From Roseateles chitinivorans (GTDB lineage: Bacteria; Pseudomonadota; Gammaproteobacteria; Burkholderiales; Burkholderiaceae_C), in contig NZ_PEOG01000039.1 of assembly GCF_002761755.1 (NCBI RefSeq), positions 1-52,241 on the forward strand: a stretch of 52,241 bases of DNA, read 5' to 3'. How positions within the stretch are numbered: the stretch's first letter is position 1; each line of letters starts with the position of its first letter. Shown here in pieces: positions 1 to 8,297 of this stretch. The position numbers and the translations under genes were made by a program. The notes under the pieces were generated by a model. The model was not told the origin of the DNA. It saw nothing but the letters and a program-made list of their open reading frames with translations, and ran no database searches.

Positions 1-1
1 G

Positions 2-55
2 TCTCCGGCCGGCCTCGCGGACCGCCTCGCGCAGCGCCTCGTCGCCGGCCGCTGA
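2..55 (+). CDS. Possible C-terminal tail of an unknown protein cut by the left edge
   Basis: Reading from base 2 gives 17 sense codons and then TGA at 53-55. The residues, SPAGLADRLAQRLVAGR, look like the end of a soluble, partly helical protein. The stop lies four bases before the ATG of the kinase gene, a spacing typical of an operon. The piece is too short to assign a family, and an open frame this short in GC-rich DNA can occur by chance. Confidence 0.35.
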   Translation, partial: SPAGLADRLAQRLVAGR

Positions 56-59
56 ATCG

Positions 60-1598
60 ATGAACGACGCCACCTTGCCGCCTGCCCAGCCCCACGCGCC
101 CCCGCCGGTGTCGCCGATCACCGCGCCGCTGCAGCCCGGCCAGGTGCTGGACGGCTTCGTGCTCGAAGCCCGGCTGCACCAGGGCGGCATGGCCAACCTC
201 TGGCAGGTGCGGCGGCAGTCCCCGGCGGACGCGCCTCCCGGCGAGGACTTCCCGCTGATCATGAAGGTCCCCCGCATCAAGGGCGGCGAGGATCCGGCCA
301 GCATCGTCGGCTTCGAGGTCGAGCAGATGATCATGCCGGCGCTCAAGGGGCCGCATGTGCCGCGCTTCGTCGCGCGCGGCGACTGGCGCCGGCAGGCCTA
401 CATCGTCATGGAGCGCATCGAGGGCGAGAGCCTGCGCCCGCGCCTGGACCAGGCGCCGCTGCCGCTGGTGGAGGTCGTGGAGATCGGCATCCAGGTCGCG
501 CACGCGCTGACCGACCTGCACCGCCAGCACCTGGTGCACCTGGACATCAAGCCGAGCAACATCCTGCTGCGGCCCGACGGCACGGTGGTGCTGGTCGACT
601 TCGGCCTGTCTCGGCACGACTTCCTGCCCGACCTGCTGGAGGAGGAGTTCTCGCTGCCGATGGGCACCGGGCCCTACATGTCGCCGGAGCAGGTCCAGTT
701 CGTCCGCAACGACCCGCGCAGCGACCTGTTCGCGCTGGGCGTGATGCTCTACCACCTGTCTACCGGCGAGCGGCCCTTCGGCCAGCCGAACTCGGTGCGC
801 CAGCTGCGCCGCCGGCTCTATGTCGATCCGATCCCGCCTCGCGCGATCCGACCCGAACTGCCGCCATGGTTCCAGGAGATCGTGCTGCACTGCCTGGAGG
901 TGCGCGCCGAGCGCCGCTACCAGAGCGCCGCGCAGCTCGCGCTGGACCTGCAGCGGCCCGACGCGGTGCCGCTGACGGCGCGGGCGCACAAGCTGCAACG
1001 CAGCGGCCTGGTGCGGCGCTTCAAGCGCTGGTTCCTGGCGATGGGCGAGGAGCCGCGCGCGCCGGCCTCGGTCGGCGCGCAGGTGGCGCGCAGCCCGGTG
1101 ATCATGGCCGCCGTCGACGTGCAGGGCGCGACGCCGGCCCTGCTGGAGGAACTGCGCGAGGTGGTGCGCCGCCTGATGCAGACCGAGCCCGGCGCGCGCC
1201 TGGCCTGCGTCGGCGTGATGAAGACCAATCGCATCGGGATGGACGAGCTCACCGATGCGCATGGCCGCAGCCACCATGTGCAGCAGCTGATCGCGCTGAA
1301 GAACTGGGCGCATCCGATGACGCGCGAGCTGGCGCTCGAGGACGGGCGCCTCACCTTCCACGTGCTGGAGGCGCCCGACGCCGCCGATGCGCTGATCGAA
1401 TTCGCCGCGCGGACCGGCGTCGACCACGTCGTGATGGGCGCGCGCGCCAGCTCGATGATGCGGCGCTACCTGGGCAGCGTCTCGGCGCAGGTCGTCACGC
1501 AGTGCGCCTGCACCGTCACCGTGGTGCGAGAACCGGCGCTGCCCGACGATTCGCCGCCACCCGACAGTCCGTTGATCAGCCCGTCGGCGTCGAACTGA
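60..1598 (+). CDS. Ser/Thr protein kinase with C-terminal UspA-like domain
   Basis: A 512-residue cytosolic protein with no signal peptide or membrane segment. Residues about 30-310 form a Hanks-type kinase: a glycine-loop region (LHQGGMANLW), the catalytic lysine in LIMKVPR, HLDIKPSN with D162 as catalytic base, D180-F-G as the metal-binding motif, and SPEQ in place of APE. H-L-D replaces the usual H-R-D, so it is a non-RD type kinase, which usually does not depend on activation-loop phosphorylation. After a basic linker, residues about 345-495 resemble universal stress protein A, ending in GARASSMMRRYLGSVSAQV, a slightly altered form of the G-x2-G-x9-G-S/T nucleotide loop. There is no transmembrane sensor. 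I infer that the Usp domain senses nucleotide or stress and tunes the kinase. The kinase call is firm; the target is unknown. Confidence 0.88.
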   Translation: MNDATLPPAQPHAPPPVSPITAPLQPGQVLDGFVLEARLHQGGMANLWQVRRQSPADAPPGEDFPLIMKVPRIKGGEDPASIVGFEVEQMIMPALKGPHVPRFVARGDWRRQAYIVMERIEGESLRPRLDQAPLPLVEVVEIGIQVAHALTDLHRQHLVHLDIKPSNILLRPDGTVVLVDFGLSRHDFLPDLLEEEFSLPMGTGPYMSPEQVQFVRNDPRSDLFALGVMLYHLSTGERPFGQPNSVRQLRRRLYVDPIPPRAIRPELPPWFQEIVLHCLEVRAERRYQSAAQLALDLQRPDAVPLTARAHKLQRSGLVRRFKRWFLAMGEEPRAPASVGAQVARSPVIMAAVDVQGATPALLEELREVVRRLMQTEPGARLACVGVMKTNRIGMDELTDAHGRSHHVQQLIALKNWAHPMTRELALEDGRLTFHVLEAPDAADALIEFAARTGVDHVVMGARASSMMRRYLGSVSAQVVTQCACTVTVVREPALPDDSPPPDSPLISPSASN

Positions 1599-1678
1599 GC
1601 GCCGATCCGCCGCCGCCCCGCCCTCGCCTCCTGCCCGCTTCCCGGCGTCACCGCCCCCGTCCGATCTTGCGACCTGCC

Positions 1679-2020
1679 ATGTCCGCCTTTGCCGACAACC
1701 CCTGCACCCGCTGCGGCGCCTGCTGCGCGAGCTTCCGTGTCGACTTCTCCCGCCATGAGTTGCTGAGCGAGGGCGGCAGCGTGCCGGACGGCCTGGCGGT
1801 CGAGGTCACCGACTCGACCTGCCGGATGCGCGGCACCGACCATGCCCGCCCGCGCTGCGCGGCCCTTCAAGGACAAGTGGGCGAGCGCGCCGGCTGCGGC
1901 ATCTACGAATGGCGCCCGTCGCCGTGCCGTGACTTCGGCATGCGCTCACCGCTGGGCCTGGGCGACGAGGCCTGCGCGCGGGCCCGCGCCCGCCATGGCC
2001 TGCCGCCGCTGGACGGCTGA
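1679..2020 (+). CDS. YkgJ/UPF0153-type cysteine-cluster protein
   Basis: A 113-residue protein beginning MSAFADNPCTRCGACCASF. The CTRCGACC block, together with later cysteines in RPRC, AGCG and SPCRDF, is the pattern of the YkgJ-like zinc- or iron-binding family (CxxCxxCC). This family usually has one small domain of about 80-130 residues, so the length fits. Its biochemical role is not established; family members are suggested to carry a metal cluster. The gene lies 80 bp after the kinase on the same strand and is convergent with the lipoprotein gene that follows. The ATG at 1679 was chosen because the family homology starts immediately after it; the open frame continues far upstream only because it shadows the kinase gene. 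Confidence 0.82.
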   Translation: MSAFADNPCTRCGACCASFRVDFSRHELLSEGGSVPDGLAVEVTDSTCRMRGTDHARPRCAALQGQVGERAGCGIYEWRPSPCRDFGMRSPLGLGDEACARARARHGLPPLDG

Positions 2021-2040
2021 TCGGCCGAGCGCCCCCGCCG

Positions 2041-3357
2041 CTAGCGCAGCTTCGTCGAGGTGCGCTCCATCCGCGCCTTCAGGCTCTCGAGCTTGGCCGC
2101 ATACAGGCGGCGCTGCGGCTGGGTGACGCTGTACTCCTCGGCCTTGGCGAGCTCCTCGCGCACCGTGTCCCACTTGCCCAGGCCGACGTTGGCCAGCGCC
2201 ATCCAGAAATGGAACTCGTGGTAGTAGGCGGAGCGCTCGATCTCCTTGGCGAAGAAGTCGCGTGCCTTGGCGTACTCGCCGGTCTTCATCGCGGCGACGC
2301 CGAGGTCGAAGAACTTGAACGGCGGATAGGGCTGGATCTGCGCGAGCCGGGTCTCGAGCTGCTCGGCCTCGGCCAGCCGGCCTTGCAGCCGCAGCGCCTG
2401 CGCCAGGTTGGCCATCGCCTGCACATTGGCCGGCTCGCGCGCCAGCACCGCGCGGAAGGCGCGCTCGGCCAGTGCCGTGTCGCCATGGCGGCGGTAGATC
2501 ACGCCCAGCGTGTTCAGCGCCGACAGCAGCCGCGGCTCGTGCAGCCAGGCGGCGCGCGCGAACCAGTAGGCGCGGTCGAGCTGCGCCTGCGCCATCAGCT
2601 CCGCGGCGCGGTTGTTGAAGTACATCGCGACGATGGTGCGCTCCTCCAGCGGCATGGCGCGCTGGCGCGAGATCTGGGCGCCGGGCAGGAAGTCCACCAC
2701 CAGCGAGGGCTCGTCGTTGCCGATCACCCGGAACTCCGTCTTGCGGCGACCCAGCGCGATGTTGACGTGGCTCGAGATGACCTGCAGGTCGCCGACGCGG
2801 CTCCACTGCTCCTCGTCGTAGATCTGCCGGAACATGATGGGCAGGCCGGCCTCGCGGGCGAAGACCGCCGTCATCATCGCCAGCGACAGGCAGTTGCCGG
2901 CCTTGGCGTCGAAGGCCTCGGCGGCGGTGCGGGTGGTTTCGGCGTCGTACTCGAGCTGCAGCTCGCCGCGGGTGTAGAGGGCGTCCAGCAACATGTGGCG
3001 CATGTCGCGGGTCTCCGTCATCAGCGTGCCGCTGCCGGCGTTGGGCAGCCGGGCGCGGAGGAACTCGCGCATCTTGGGCGACATCGTCATCACCTGCGCC
3101 GGATCGATCACGTCGCGCGAAGGCGGGAACAGCTCGTCATGGATCAGTGGCGCGGTGTCGACCTTGGGCAGCGTCGACTCGTCGCTCACCGACGCGCAGC
3201 CGGTCAGGACCAGGGCCGCCACCAGCGCCAGGCTGGCGCCTCGCGTCGCGCTCTGGAGCTTCGCCCGCCACCCAGGCATGCGCGCCGGACGCGCCGGCCC
3301 CCGGGTTGTCGCGGGGACCGCGGGATGGACCTCGTGGATCGCGTGGATCGTTCCCAT
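2041..3357 (-). CDS. Transglutaminase-like TPR lipoprotein
   Basis: A 438-residue exported protein. A hydrophobic stretch ends in LTGCASVS, a lipobox with the lipidated cysteine at about residue 54. Residues about 150-260 hold a transglutaminase/papain-like core: GNCLSLAMM carries the likely nucleophile cysteine and SSHVNIAL the likely histidine. The C-terminal half (about 270-420) has TPR-type helical repeats (NTLGVIYRRHGDTALAERAF, NLAQALRLQGRLAEAEQLE). I set the start at 3357 because GGAGAG lies just upstream. A second ATG 26 codons later would give a more standard 27-residue lipoprotein signal but has no ribosome site. Likely an outer-membrane or periplasmic peptidase-like scaffold; substrate unknown. 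It lies downstream of the pullulanase on the same strand, but a 172-bp gap makes co-transcription uncertain. Confidence 0.78.
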   Translation of the reverse strand: MGTIHAIHEVHPAVPATTRGPARPARMPGWRAKLQSATRGASLALVAALVLTGCASVSDESTLPKVDTAPLIHDELFPPSRDVIDPAQVMTMSPKMREFLRARLPNAGSGTLMTETRDMRHMLLDALYTRGELQLEYDAETTRTAAEAFDAKAGNCLSLAMMTAVFAREAGLPIMFRQIYDEEQWSRVGDLQVISSHVNIALGRRKTEFRVIGNDEPSLVVDFLPGAQISRQRAMPLEERTIVAMYFNNRAAELMAQAQLDRAYWFARAAWLHEPRLLSALNTLGVIYRRHGDTALAERAFRAVLAREPANVQAMANLAQALRLQGRLAEAEQLETRLAQIQPYPPFKFFDLGVAAMKTGEYAKARDFFAKEIERSAYYHEFHFWMALANVGLGKWDTVREELAKAEEYSVTQPQRRLYAAKLESLKARMERTSTKLR

Positions 3358-3529
3358 GACCGTCTCTCCGATGCGACCTCTGACAGGGCCGCTGGAGACC
3401 ATGCTAGTCCTGCCGCGCCCAGCGCGCACCTCCGTGCGACGGACGCGGGGATACGCGGCGCGAATCCCTTCACGCGACGAGCGGCACTGACCCCGCCTCG
3501 ACCGCGCCTTGACCGCGCCTCGACCGCCC

Positions 3530-6346
3530 TCAGCGGCGCTCGACCACGAAGACCGTCACGCTGCGCGCCGGCACCCGGAAGGTACCGCCCGCATCGGCCG
3601 ACGCCTCGCGGCGGATCCGCTGGTCACCGGCGCTGGGGGCGCGCTGCACCGGATGCAGTCGCCACGGGAAACCCGCCTCGGCAGCGATCGTCAGCGTGGC
3701 AGGCGCCGCCGTGGCATTCACCACGTACAGCACCCGCTCGAAGACCGCGTCCGCGCGCCCCGCGCCGTCGAGCCGTCCGACGGTCACGCCCGGCTGCTGC
3801 GCCGGCCCGGTGTTGTGGAAGACCAGCCGCCGCGCGATGTCGGCCGGATCGGCCAACCGGAACAGCGGGGTGCTGGCGCGCAGGCGCAACTGGTCGAGGA
3901 ACACGCGGCGCGTCCAGTCGATCACGGCCGGTCCGGGCTTGATCGCCGGATCGGCCAGCAGCGGGCGCAGCAGCCCGAAGTCCTGGCCGTTGTCCCGCGC
4001 CGGCGGCAGGCCGGCGCCGAAGCCGTTGTCCCGGCCCGTCCAGTCCAGCCGGTTGAACCAGTCCCCCGAGTCGTAGCTGTTGCGGTCCATCGACTTGGAC
4101 CGCAGCAGTTCCCCGCCGGCATGGAAGTAGGCGATGCCCTGGCTCAGCGCATTGATGCCCAGGGCGACGGCCTGGGTGCGGGCCCGGTCCTCGGCACCGG
4201 TGGCACGGGGCAGCTTCAGCACCAGGGCGTCGAACAGCGTCTGGTTGTCGTGGTTCTCGACATAGTTGACGACCTCGGCCGGCACCGACGCATAACCGGC
4301 CGGCTGGTCGCCATACGGCAGGCGTTCGCCGATGACGCGCCGGCCGTCGGCCGCCTGGAGCGGGAAATCCCGCAGCGTGCCGGCCATCGCCAGCTTCAGC
4401 AGGTCGCCCTGGCGCAGCAGCTCCTCGCGGCGTCCGGCATCGCCCGCGGGCGCGGGCACCAGGAAGCCGGGCCGGCGCATCGAGGTCGCCGCGTCGTCGC
4501 CGGCCGCGCCACCGCGCACCGCGTCGCGCCCGCGGTCGCTGAAGGTGCCGATGCCGGTGCCGTTCAGCGACAACTGAGAGGCCTGCACGAAGCGCGCGCC
4601 GTGGGCGACCTCGCCGAAGTTCCAGCCTTCGCCGATCAGCTGCACGTCCCGGCCGAGCTCGCGTTTGAGCCGCGCCTGCAGGCGTTCCATGACGGCGCGC
4701 GGCTGATGGCCCATCAGGTCGAAGCGGAAGGACGCGATCTTGTACGCCCGCGCCCACAGCAGCACCGAATCGATGAGCAGCTTGCCCATCATCCGGTGCT
4801 CGGTGGCGGTGTTGTCGCAGCAGGTGGAGCGCTCGACACGCCCCTGCGCGTCCAGCCGCTGGTAGTAGCCCGGCACGATGCGGTCCAGCACCGAATGCGG
4901 CTGCTGGCCCGCGGCCGTCGTGTGGTTGTAGACGACGTCCATGCCGACCCGAAGACCGGCCGCATGCAGGCCCATGACCATCGCGCGCAGTTCTCGCACG
5001 CGGACGGCGCCATCGCTGGCGTCACTGGCGAAGCTGCCTTCCGGCGCGCTGTAGTGATACGGGTCGTAGCCCCAGTTGAAGCAGTCGGTGTCGGCGAGGG
5101 CGATGACGGCCGCCTGCTGCGCCTCGCTGTCGGGCGCGGCCGGCGGCACCCGCGGGACCGCACAACCGCGCTCGGGCACAGTGGCCAGGTCGAAGACCGG
5201 CAGCAGATGCACATCGGTCAGGCCGGCGCGGCTGAGCGCGCGCAGATGGCGCATGCCGGCCGAGTCGGTCCGCGTGAAGGCGAGGTACTTGCCGCGCAGC
5301 GCCGCCGGCACCGTCGGGTCGTCGCGCGAGAAGTCGCGCACGTGCAGCTCGTAGATGACCATGTCGGTCGCCGACTTGACGCGGTCGGGGATGCGGCTGG
5401 CCGCCCAGCCGCGCGGCTGCAGCCGGGGCTCGGACAGGTCGGCGACATAGGCCCGCGCCGAGTCGGCCGAGAGGCTGACCGCGTACGGGTCGGTCACCAG
5501 GTTGCGGACACGGCCGACACCGGGAACAAAGACCTCGACGAGGTAGCGGTAGTACGCGCCGCTGCGCACGCCCGTCCGGGCGGCGGACCAGATGCCGGTG
5601 GCCTCGTCGCGGGTCATCTGCAGGCGGGCGCGGGCGGCGCTGTCGGGGCCGTCGTAGAGGCAGAGCTCGACGCGGTCGGCCGTCGGCGCCCAGAGCTTGA
5701 AGCCGGCGCCGCCCGCCGACAGCGAGACGCCGAGCGCCTGCTCATCCTCGGCGGCGGCATGGAGCACATCGAGCGCCCGAGCCGTCTGCGCCGGGCTCCA
5801 GCGCAGCACGCGACCCTGGCCGTCCTCCACCGTGATCAGCGTCTGGCCACGGTGCAGCGCGCGCCGATCGATCGCAGGATCGATCATCAACTCAGCGCCC
5901 GCGCCGAGGTAGGCGCTCTGCGCGGCGACCTCGGGGCTTGGAGATTCCCTCGCAGGCTCGAGGACGCCGCTGAGCTCGCTGTCGGCGATACGCCCGTCGA
6001 CGAGATCGAGCGCACCGGCGGCCGAGTGATGAAAGCGCACCACCTGCCCGGCGTCAAGCGCCAGTCCGGGCCAGCGCAGCCGGCGGTCATCGAGCCACAC
6101 CGGCTGGGGGGCGTCGGTGCTCGCGCTGAGCGCAGGCGCTTGCGCGCGCAAGGTGGTCGCCAGACTGCCGTCGCAGGCGGCGAGCGCCGGATTGGGCGCC
6201 CCGGCAGGCGACGCCGCCGAAGTCGCCCAGGCCGGGAGCGCCGCCAGGCTGCTAAGCAGCACCGCAGCGAGACAAGGCGCGCGATAGAGCTGGGGCCGGG
6301 GCCGGGGCCGGGACAGGAGACGGAACACGGTCGAACGAATGCCCAT
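3530..6346 (-). CDS. pulA: Secreted pullulanase-type alpha-1,6-glucosidase (GH13)
   Basis: A 938-residue protein that hydrolyses alpha-1,6 branch points of pullulan and branched maltodextrins. It has an N-terminal signal peptide (basic RPRPRP region, hydrophobic core, AWA cleavage site). Carbohydrate-binding and immunoglobulin-like modules precede the GH13 barrel; the barrel holds YELHVRDFS, the pullulanase hallmark FNWGYDPYHY, DVVYNHT, the nucleophile D543 in FRFDLMGH, the acid/base E573 in LIGEGWNFGE and the stabilising D700 in VENHDNQ. A C-terminal beta domain ends the protein. All catalytic residues are present, so it should be active. The start at 6346 has GGAG a few bases upstream. It is divergent from the amylase pair, with two operator-like palindromes in the shared 220-bp region. 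Confidence 0.92.
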   Translation of the reverse strand: MGIRSTVFRLLSRPRPRPQLYRAPCLAAVLLSSLAALPAWATSAASPAGAPNPALAACDGSLATTLRAQAPALSASTDAPQPVWLDDRRLRWPGLALDAGQVVRFHHSAAGALDLVDGRIADSELSGVLEPARESPSPEVAAQSAYLGAGAELMIDPAIDRRALHRGQTLITVEDGQGRVLRWSPAQTARALDVLHAAAEDEQALGVSLSAGGAGFKLWAPTADRVELCLYDGPDSAARARLQMTRDEATGIWSAARTGVRSGAYYRYLVEVFVPGVGRVRNLVTDPYAVSLSADSARAYVADLSEPRLQPRGWAASRIPDRVKSATDMVIYELHVRDFSRDDPTVPAALRGKYLAFTRTDSAGMRHLRALSRAGLTDVHLLPVFDLATVPERGCAVPRVPPAAPDSEAQQAAVIALADTDCFNWGYDPYHYSAPEGSFASDASDGAVRVRELRAMVMGLHAAGLRVGMDVVYNHTTAAGQQPHSVLDRIVPGYYQRLDAQGRVERSTCCDNTATEHRMMGKLLIDSVLLWARAYKIASFRFDLMGHQPRAVMERLQARLKRELGRDVQLIGEGWNFGEVAHGARFVQASQLSLNGTGIGTFSDRGRDAVRGGAAGDDAATSMRRPGFLVPAPAGDAGRREELLRQGDLLKLAMAGTLRDFPLQAADGRRVIGERLPYGDQPAGYASVPAEVVNYVENHDNQTLFDALVLKLPRATGAEDRARTQAVALGINALSQGIAYFHAGGELLRSKSMDRNSYDSGDWFNRLDWTGRDNGFGAGLPPARDNGQDFGLLRPLLADPAIKPGPAVIDWTRRVFLDQLRLRASTPLFRLADPADIARRLVFHNTGPAQQPGVTVGRLDGAGRADAVFERVLYVVNATAAPATLTIAAEAGFPWRLHPVQRAPSAGDQRIRREASADAGGTFRVPARSVTVFVVERR
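6292..6312. repeat. Hexanucleotide GGGGCC tract inside the pullulanase signal sequence
   Basis: On the plus strand there are three GGGGCC units followed by GGG, giving four guanine runs separated by CC. This could in principle form a G-quadruplex on the template strand of the pullulanase gene, 34-54 bp inside its start codon. The repeat is six bases long, so gain or loss of a unit adds or removes one Arg-Pro pair (residues 13-18, RPRPRP) without changing frame. Confidence 0.75.
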
Positions 6347-6418
6347 CGGATCTCCATGGAACTGTTGTTTTTTGATCCGAGGCCATCCTGAGGACCGGCA
6401 GCGGCTTCGATTTTCGAT

Positions 6419-6433
6419 AGTAGCAAAACTACA
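6419..6433. promoter_or_regulatory. Operator-like palindrome, site 1 of the GH13 divergon
   Basis: The plus strand reads AGTAGCAAAACTACA, an imperfect palindrome of GTAG and CTAC arms. It matches site 2 at 6527-6541, read on the opposite strand, at 13 of 15 positions, and the similarity extends for two further bases. It overlaps a TACTAT -10-like hexamer for the pullulanase on the minus strand (6422-6417) and lies 73 bp from the pullulanase start codon. A shared transcription factor is inferred; no regulator is encoded nearby. Confidence 0.6.
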
Positions 6434-6526
6434 TATCGGGAGGATCGGGACTTCCCTTCATGACGCATTCCTTCTATGCTGCGCCGCAAACGTCGTCGGC
6501 CGGCACTCGATCGACACGTTGAAATT

Positions 6527-6541
6527 TGTACTTTTGCTACA
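6527..6541. promoter_or_regulatory. Operator-like palindrome, site 2 of the GH13 divergon
   Basis: The plus strand reads TGTACTTTTGCTACA; its complement TGTAGCAAAAGTACA has TGTA/TACA arms and is a near copy of site 1. It lies 25 bp before the amylase ATG and directly follows TTGAAA at 6519-6524, a possible -35 element. A protein bound here would block the amylase promoter or ribosome access. The centres of the two sites are 108 bp apart, close to ten helical turns, which would suit DNA looping. Confidence 0.6.
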
Positions 6542-6566
6542 GATCAAAAGACCTGGAGACCGCGAG

Positions 6567-8285
6567 ATGACACCTCGCCCCCTCACCGTTGCCGTTGTGG
6601 CGACGCTGGCCGTGCTCGCGTCGACACTCGCGTCCGGTGCCGCCGCCGCGCCGGAGGCGCCGGTGGACCTGTCGCCGGTACCGGAGCGCCTGGGCCGCAG
6701 CGCGCTGCCGGAGGGTTGGCAGCACGGAGCCTTCATCGAGATCTTCGTGCGCGGCTTCCAGGACAGCGACGGCGACGGCATCGGCGACCTGCGCGGCGTG
6801 ACGCGCCGGCTGGATTACCTCAAGGACCTGGGCGTCAAGGGCATCTGGCTGATGCCGATCACCGCCAGCGCCGACCACGATCACGGCTACGCGACGACCG
6901 ACTACCGCGCGATCGAGCCGCAGTACGGCACCCTGGCCGACTTCGACGAGCTGATTCGCGAAGCCCATCGGCGCGGCATCGGCGTGGTCATGGACTACGT
7001 GATCAACCACGGCGCGAGGGAGCATCCGCTGTTCCAGGCCGCCGCCGCCGATCCGGCGAGTCCGTGGCGCGACTGGTTCGTGTGGAGCCCGAAGCCGCTG
7101 GGCGAGCTGACGGACTGGGACATCTGGGGCCATACGCCCTGGTACCTGCCCGGCGAGCAGGTGCCCGACCTGCCCGAAGGCGCCAGCGCGCCGCCCAAGC
7201 CGACCTCGACCGCCCTGGCGCCGGCCGGCTCGCCGCGTTACTTCGCGACCTTCGGCCCGGACATGCCCGACTTCAACATGCGCAATCCGGCGGTGGTGAA
7301 GTACCACGCGGACAGCCTGCGCTTCTGGCTCGATCGCGGCCTGGACGGCTACCGCCTCGACGCGGTGCCGCACCTGATCGAGAACAGCGCCAAGGACTGG
7401 AACGACCAGCCGGAGAGCCGCGCGCTCACCGGCGATTTCGCGCGGCTGATCAAGCGCTATCCGCATCGCTTCGTCGTCTGCGAGGCGACGGCCGAGCCCA
7501 AGGTCTACACCCGTCCCGACATCTGCGGCAGCGCCTTCGCCTTCGGGCTGGAACGCGCGGTGATCGACGCGGCCAAAGGCGGGGATGGCGCCGACGAGGC
7601 GGTCGCCCGGGTCGCGCGTTTCTTCACCGAGTCGCCGCTGTCGATGGCGACCATGCTGAGCAACCACGACATCTTCGCGGGCCGTCGGCCCTGGGACCAG
7701 TTCCAGGGCGACGAGGCCCGCTACAAGCTCGCGGCCGCCACCTACCTGCTGCTGCCCGGCACGCCCTTCCTCTACTACGGCGAGGAGATCGGCCAGGCCG
7801 GCGTCGCGGGCCTGCCGGGCGACGCGCCGCTGCGCGCGCCGATGAGCTGGACCGCCGACGTGCGCGGATTCACCTCGGGCACGCCCTTCCGGCCGGCGGC
7901 GCCCAACATCGCCACGCACAACGCGCAGGCGCAGGCCGCCGATCCGGGCTCGCTGCTGAACTTCTACAAGGCGATGCTGGCGCTGCGCAACACCCAGCCG
8001 GCGCTGGCACGTGGCCGTTACGAGGCGCCCCTGGCGCAGGGCCGCGTGCTGAGCTTCCAGCGCGCGTATCAGGGTCAGCGGGTGCTCGTCGTCATCAACT
8101 ACGGCCAGGAGGCGGCGAAGGTCGCCCTGTCCGGCCTGACGGCGAGGCGCCAGCTTCGCCCGCTGTATCCGACGGCCGCCACCCCACCCGGGCGCGCGCC
8201 AGTTCCGGCGCCACGCGTCGACCCCGCCGGTCGCCTGACGCTGATGGCGGCCCCGCTGTCGGTGCAGGTCTTCCGGCTGCGCTGA
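6567..8285 (+). CDS. Secreted GH13 alpha-amylase-family glycosidase
   Basis: A 572-residue exported enzyme with a signal peptide ending near SGAAAAPEA. The GH13 motifs are intact: FVRGFQDSDGDGIGDL near the N-terminus, DYVINH, nucleophile D265 in GYRLDAVPHL, acid/base E306 in FVVCEATAEP, stabiliser D368 in MLSNHDIF, and a C-terminal beta domain. The sequence between these motifs resembles the oligo-1,6-glucosidase/trehalose-synthase/alpha-glucosidase branch as well as secreted alpha-amylases, so I do not assign a precise substrate. The ATG at 6567 is preceded by CTGGAG and begins the signal peptide; the upstream reading frame is the promoter region. The gene is followed after 12 bp by a second GH13 gene, clearly an operon. 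Confidence 0.9.
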   Translation: MTPRPLTVAVVATLAVLASTLASGAAAAPEAPVDLSPVPERLGRSALPEGWQHGAFIEIFVRGFQDSDGDGIGDLRGVTRRLDYLKDLGVKGIWLMPITASADHDHGYATTDYRAIEPQYGTLADFDELIREAHRRGIGVVMDYVINHGAREHPLFQAAAADPASPWRDWFVWSPKPLGELTDWDIWGHTPWYLPGEQVPDLPEGASAPPKPTSTALAPAGSPRYFATFGPDMPDFNMRNPAVVKYHADSLRFWLDRGLDGYRLDAVPHLIENSAKDWNDQPESRALTGDFARLIKRYPHRFVVCEATAEPKVYTRPDICGSAFAFGLERAVIDAAKGGDGADEAVARVARFFTESPLSMATMLSNHDIFAGRRPWDQFQGDEARYKLAAATYLLLPGTPFLYYGEEIGQAGVAGLPGDAPLRAPMSWTADVRGFTSGTPFRPAAPNIATHNAQAQAADPGSLLNFYKAMLALRNTQPALARGRYEAPLAQGRVLSFQRAYQGQRVLVVINYGQEAAKVALSGLTARRQLRPLYPTAATPPGRAPVPAPRVDPAGRLTLMAAPLSVQVFRLR

Positions 8286-8297
8286 AGGACGTGCACG

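Noticed and set aside
3509..6391. A 960-codon open frame on the plus strand opposite the pullulanase
   Set aside because: Its product is an Arg/Ala/Gly/His-rich sequence with no domain. It mirrors the codons of the pullulanase gene, which has complete GH13 motifs; GC-rich third positions keep antisense frames open.
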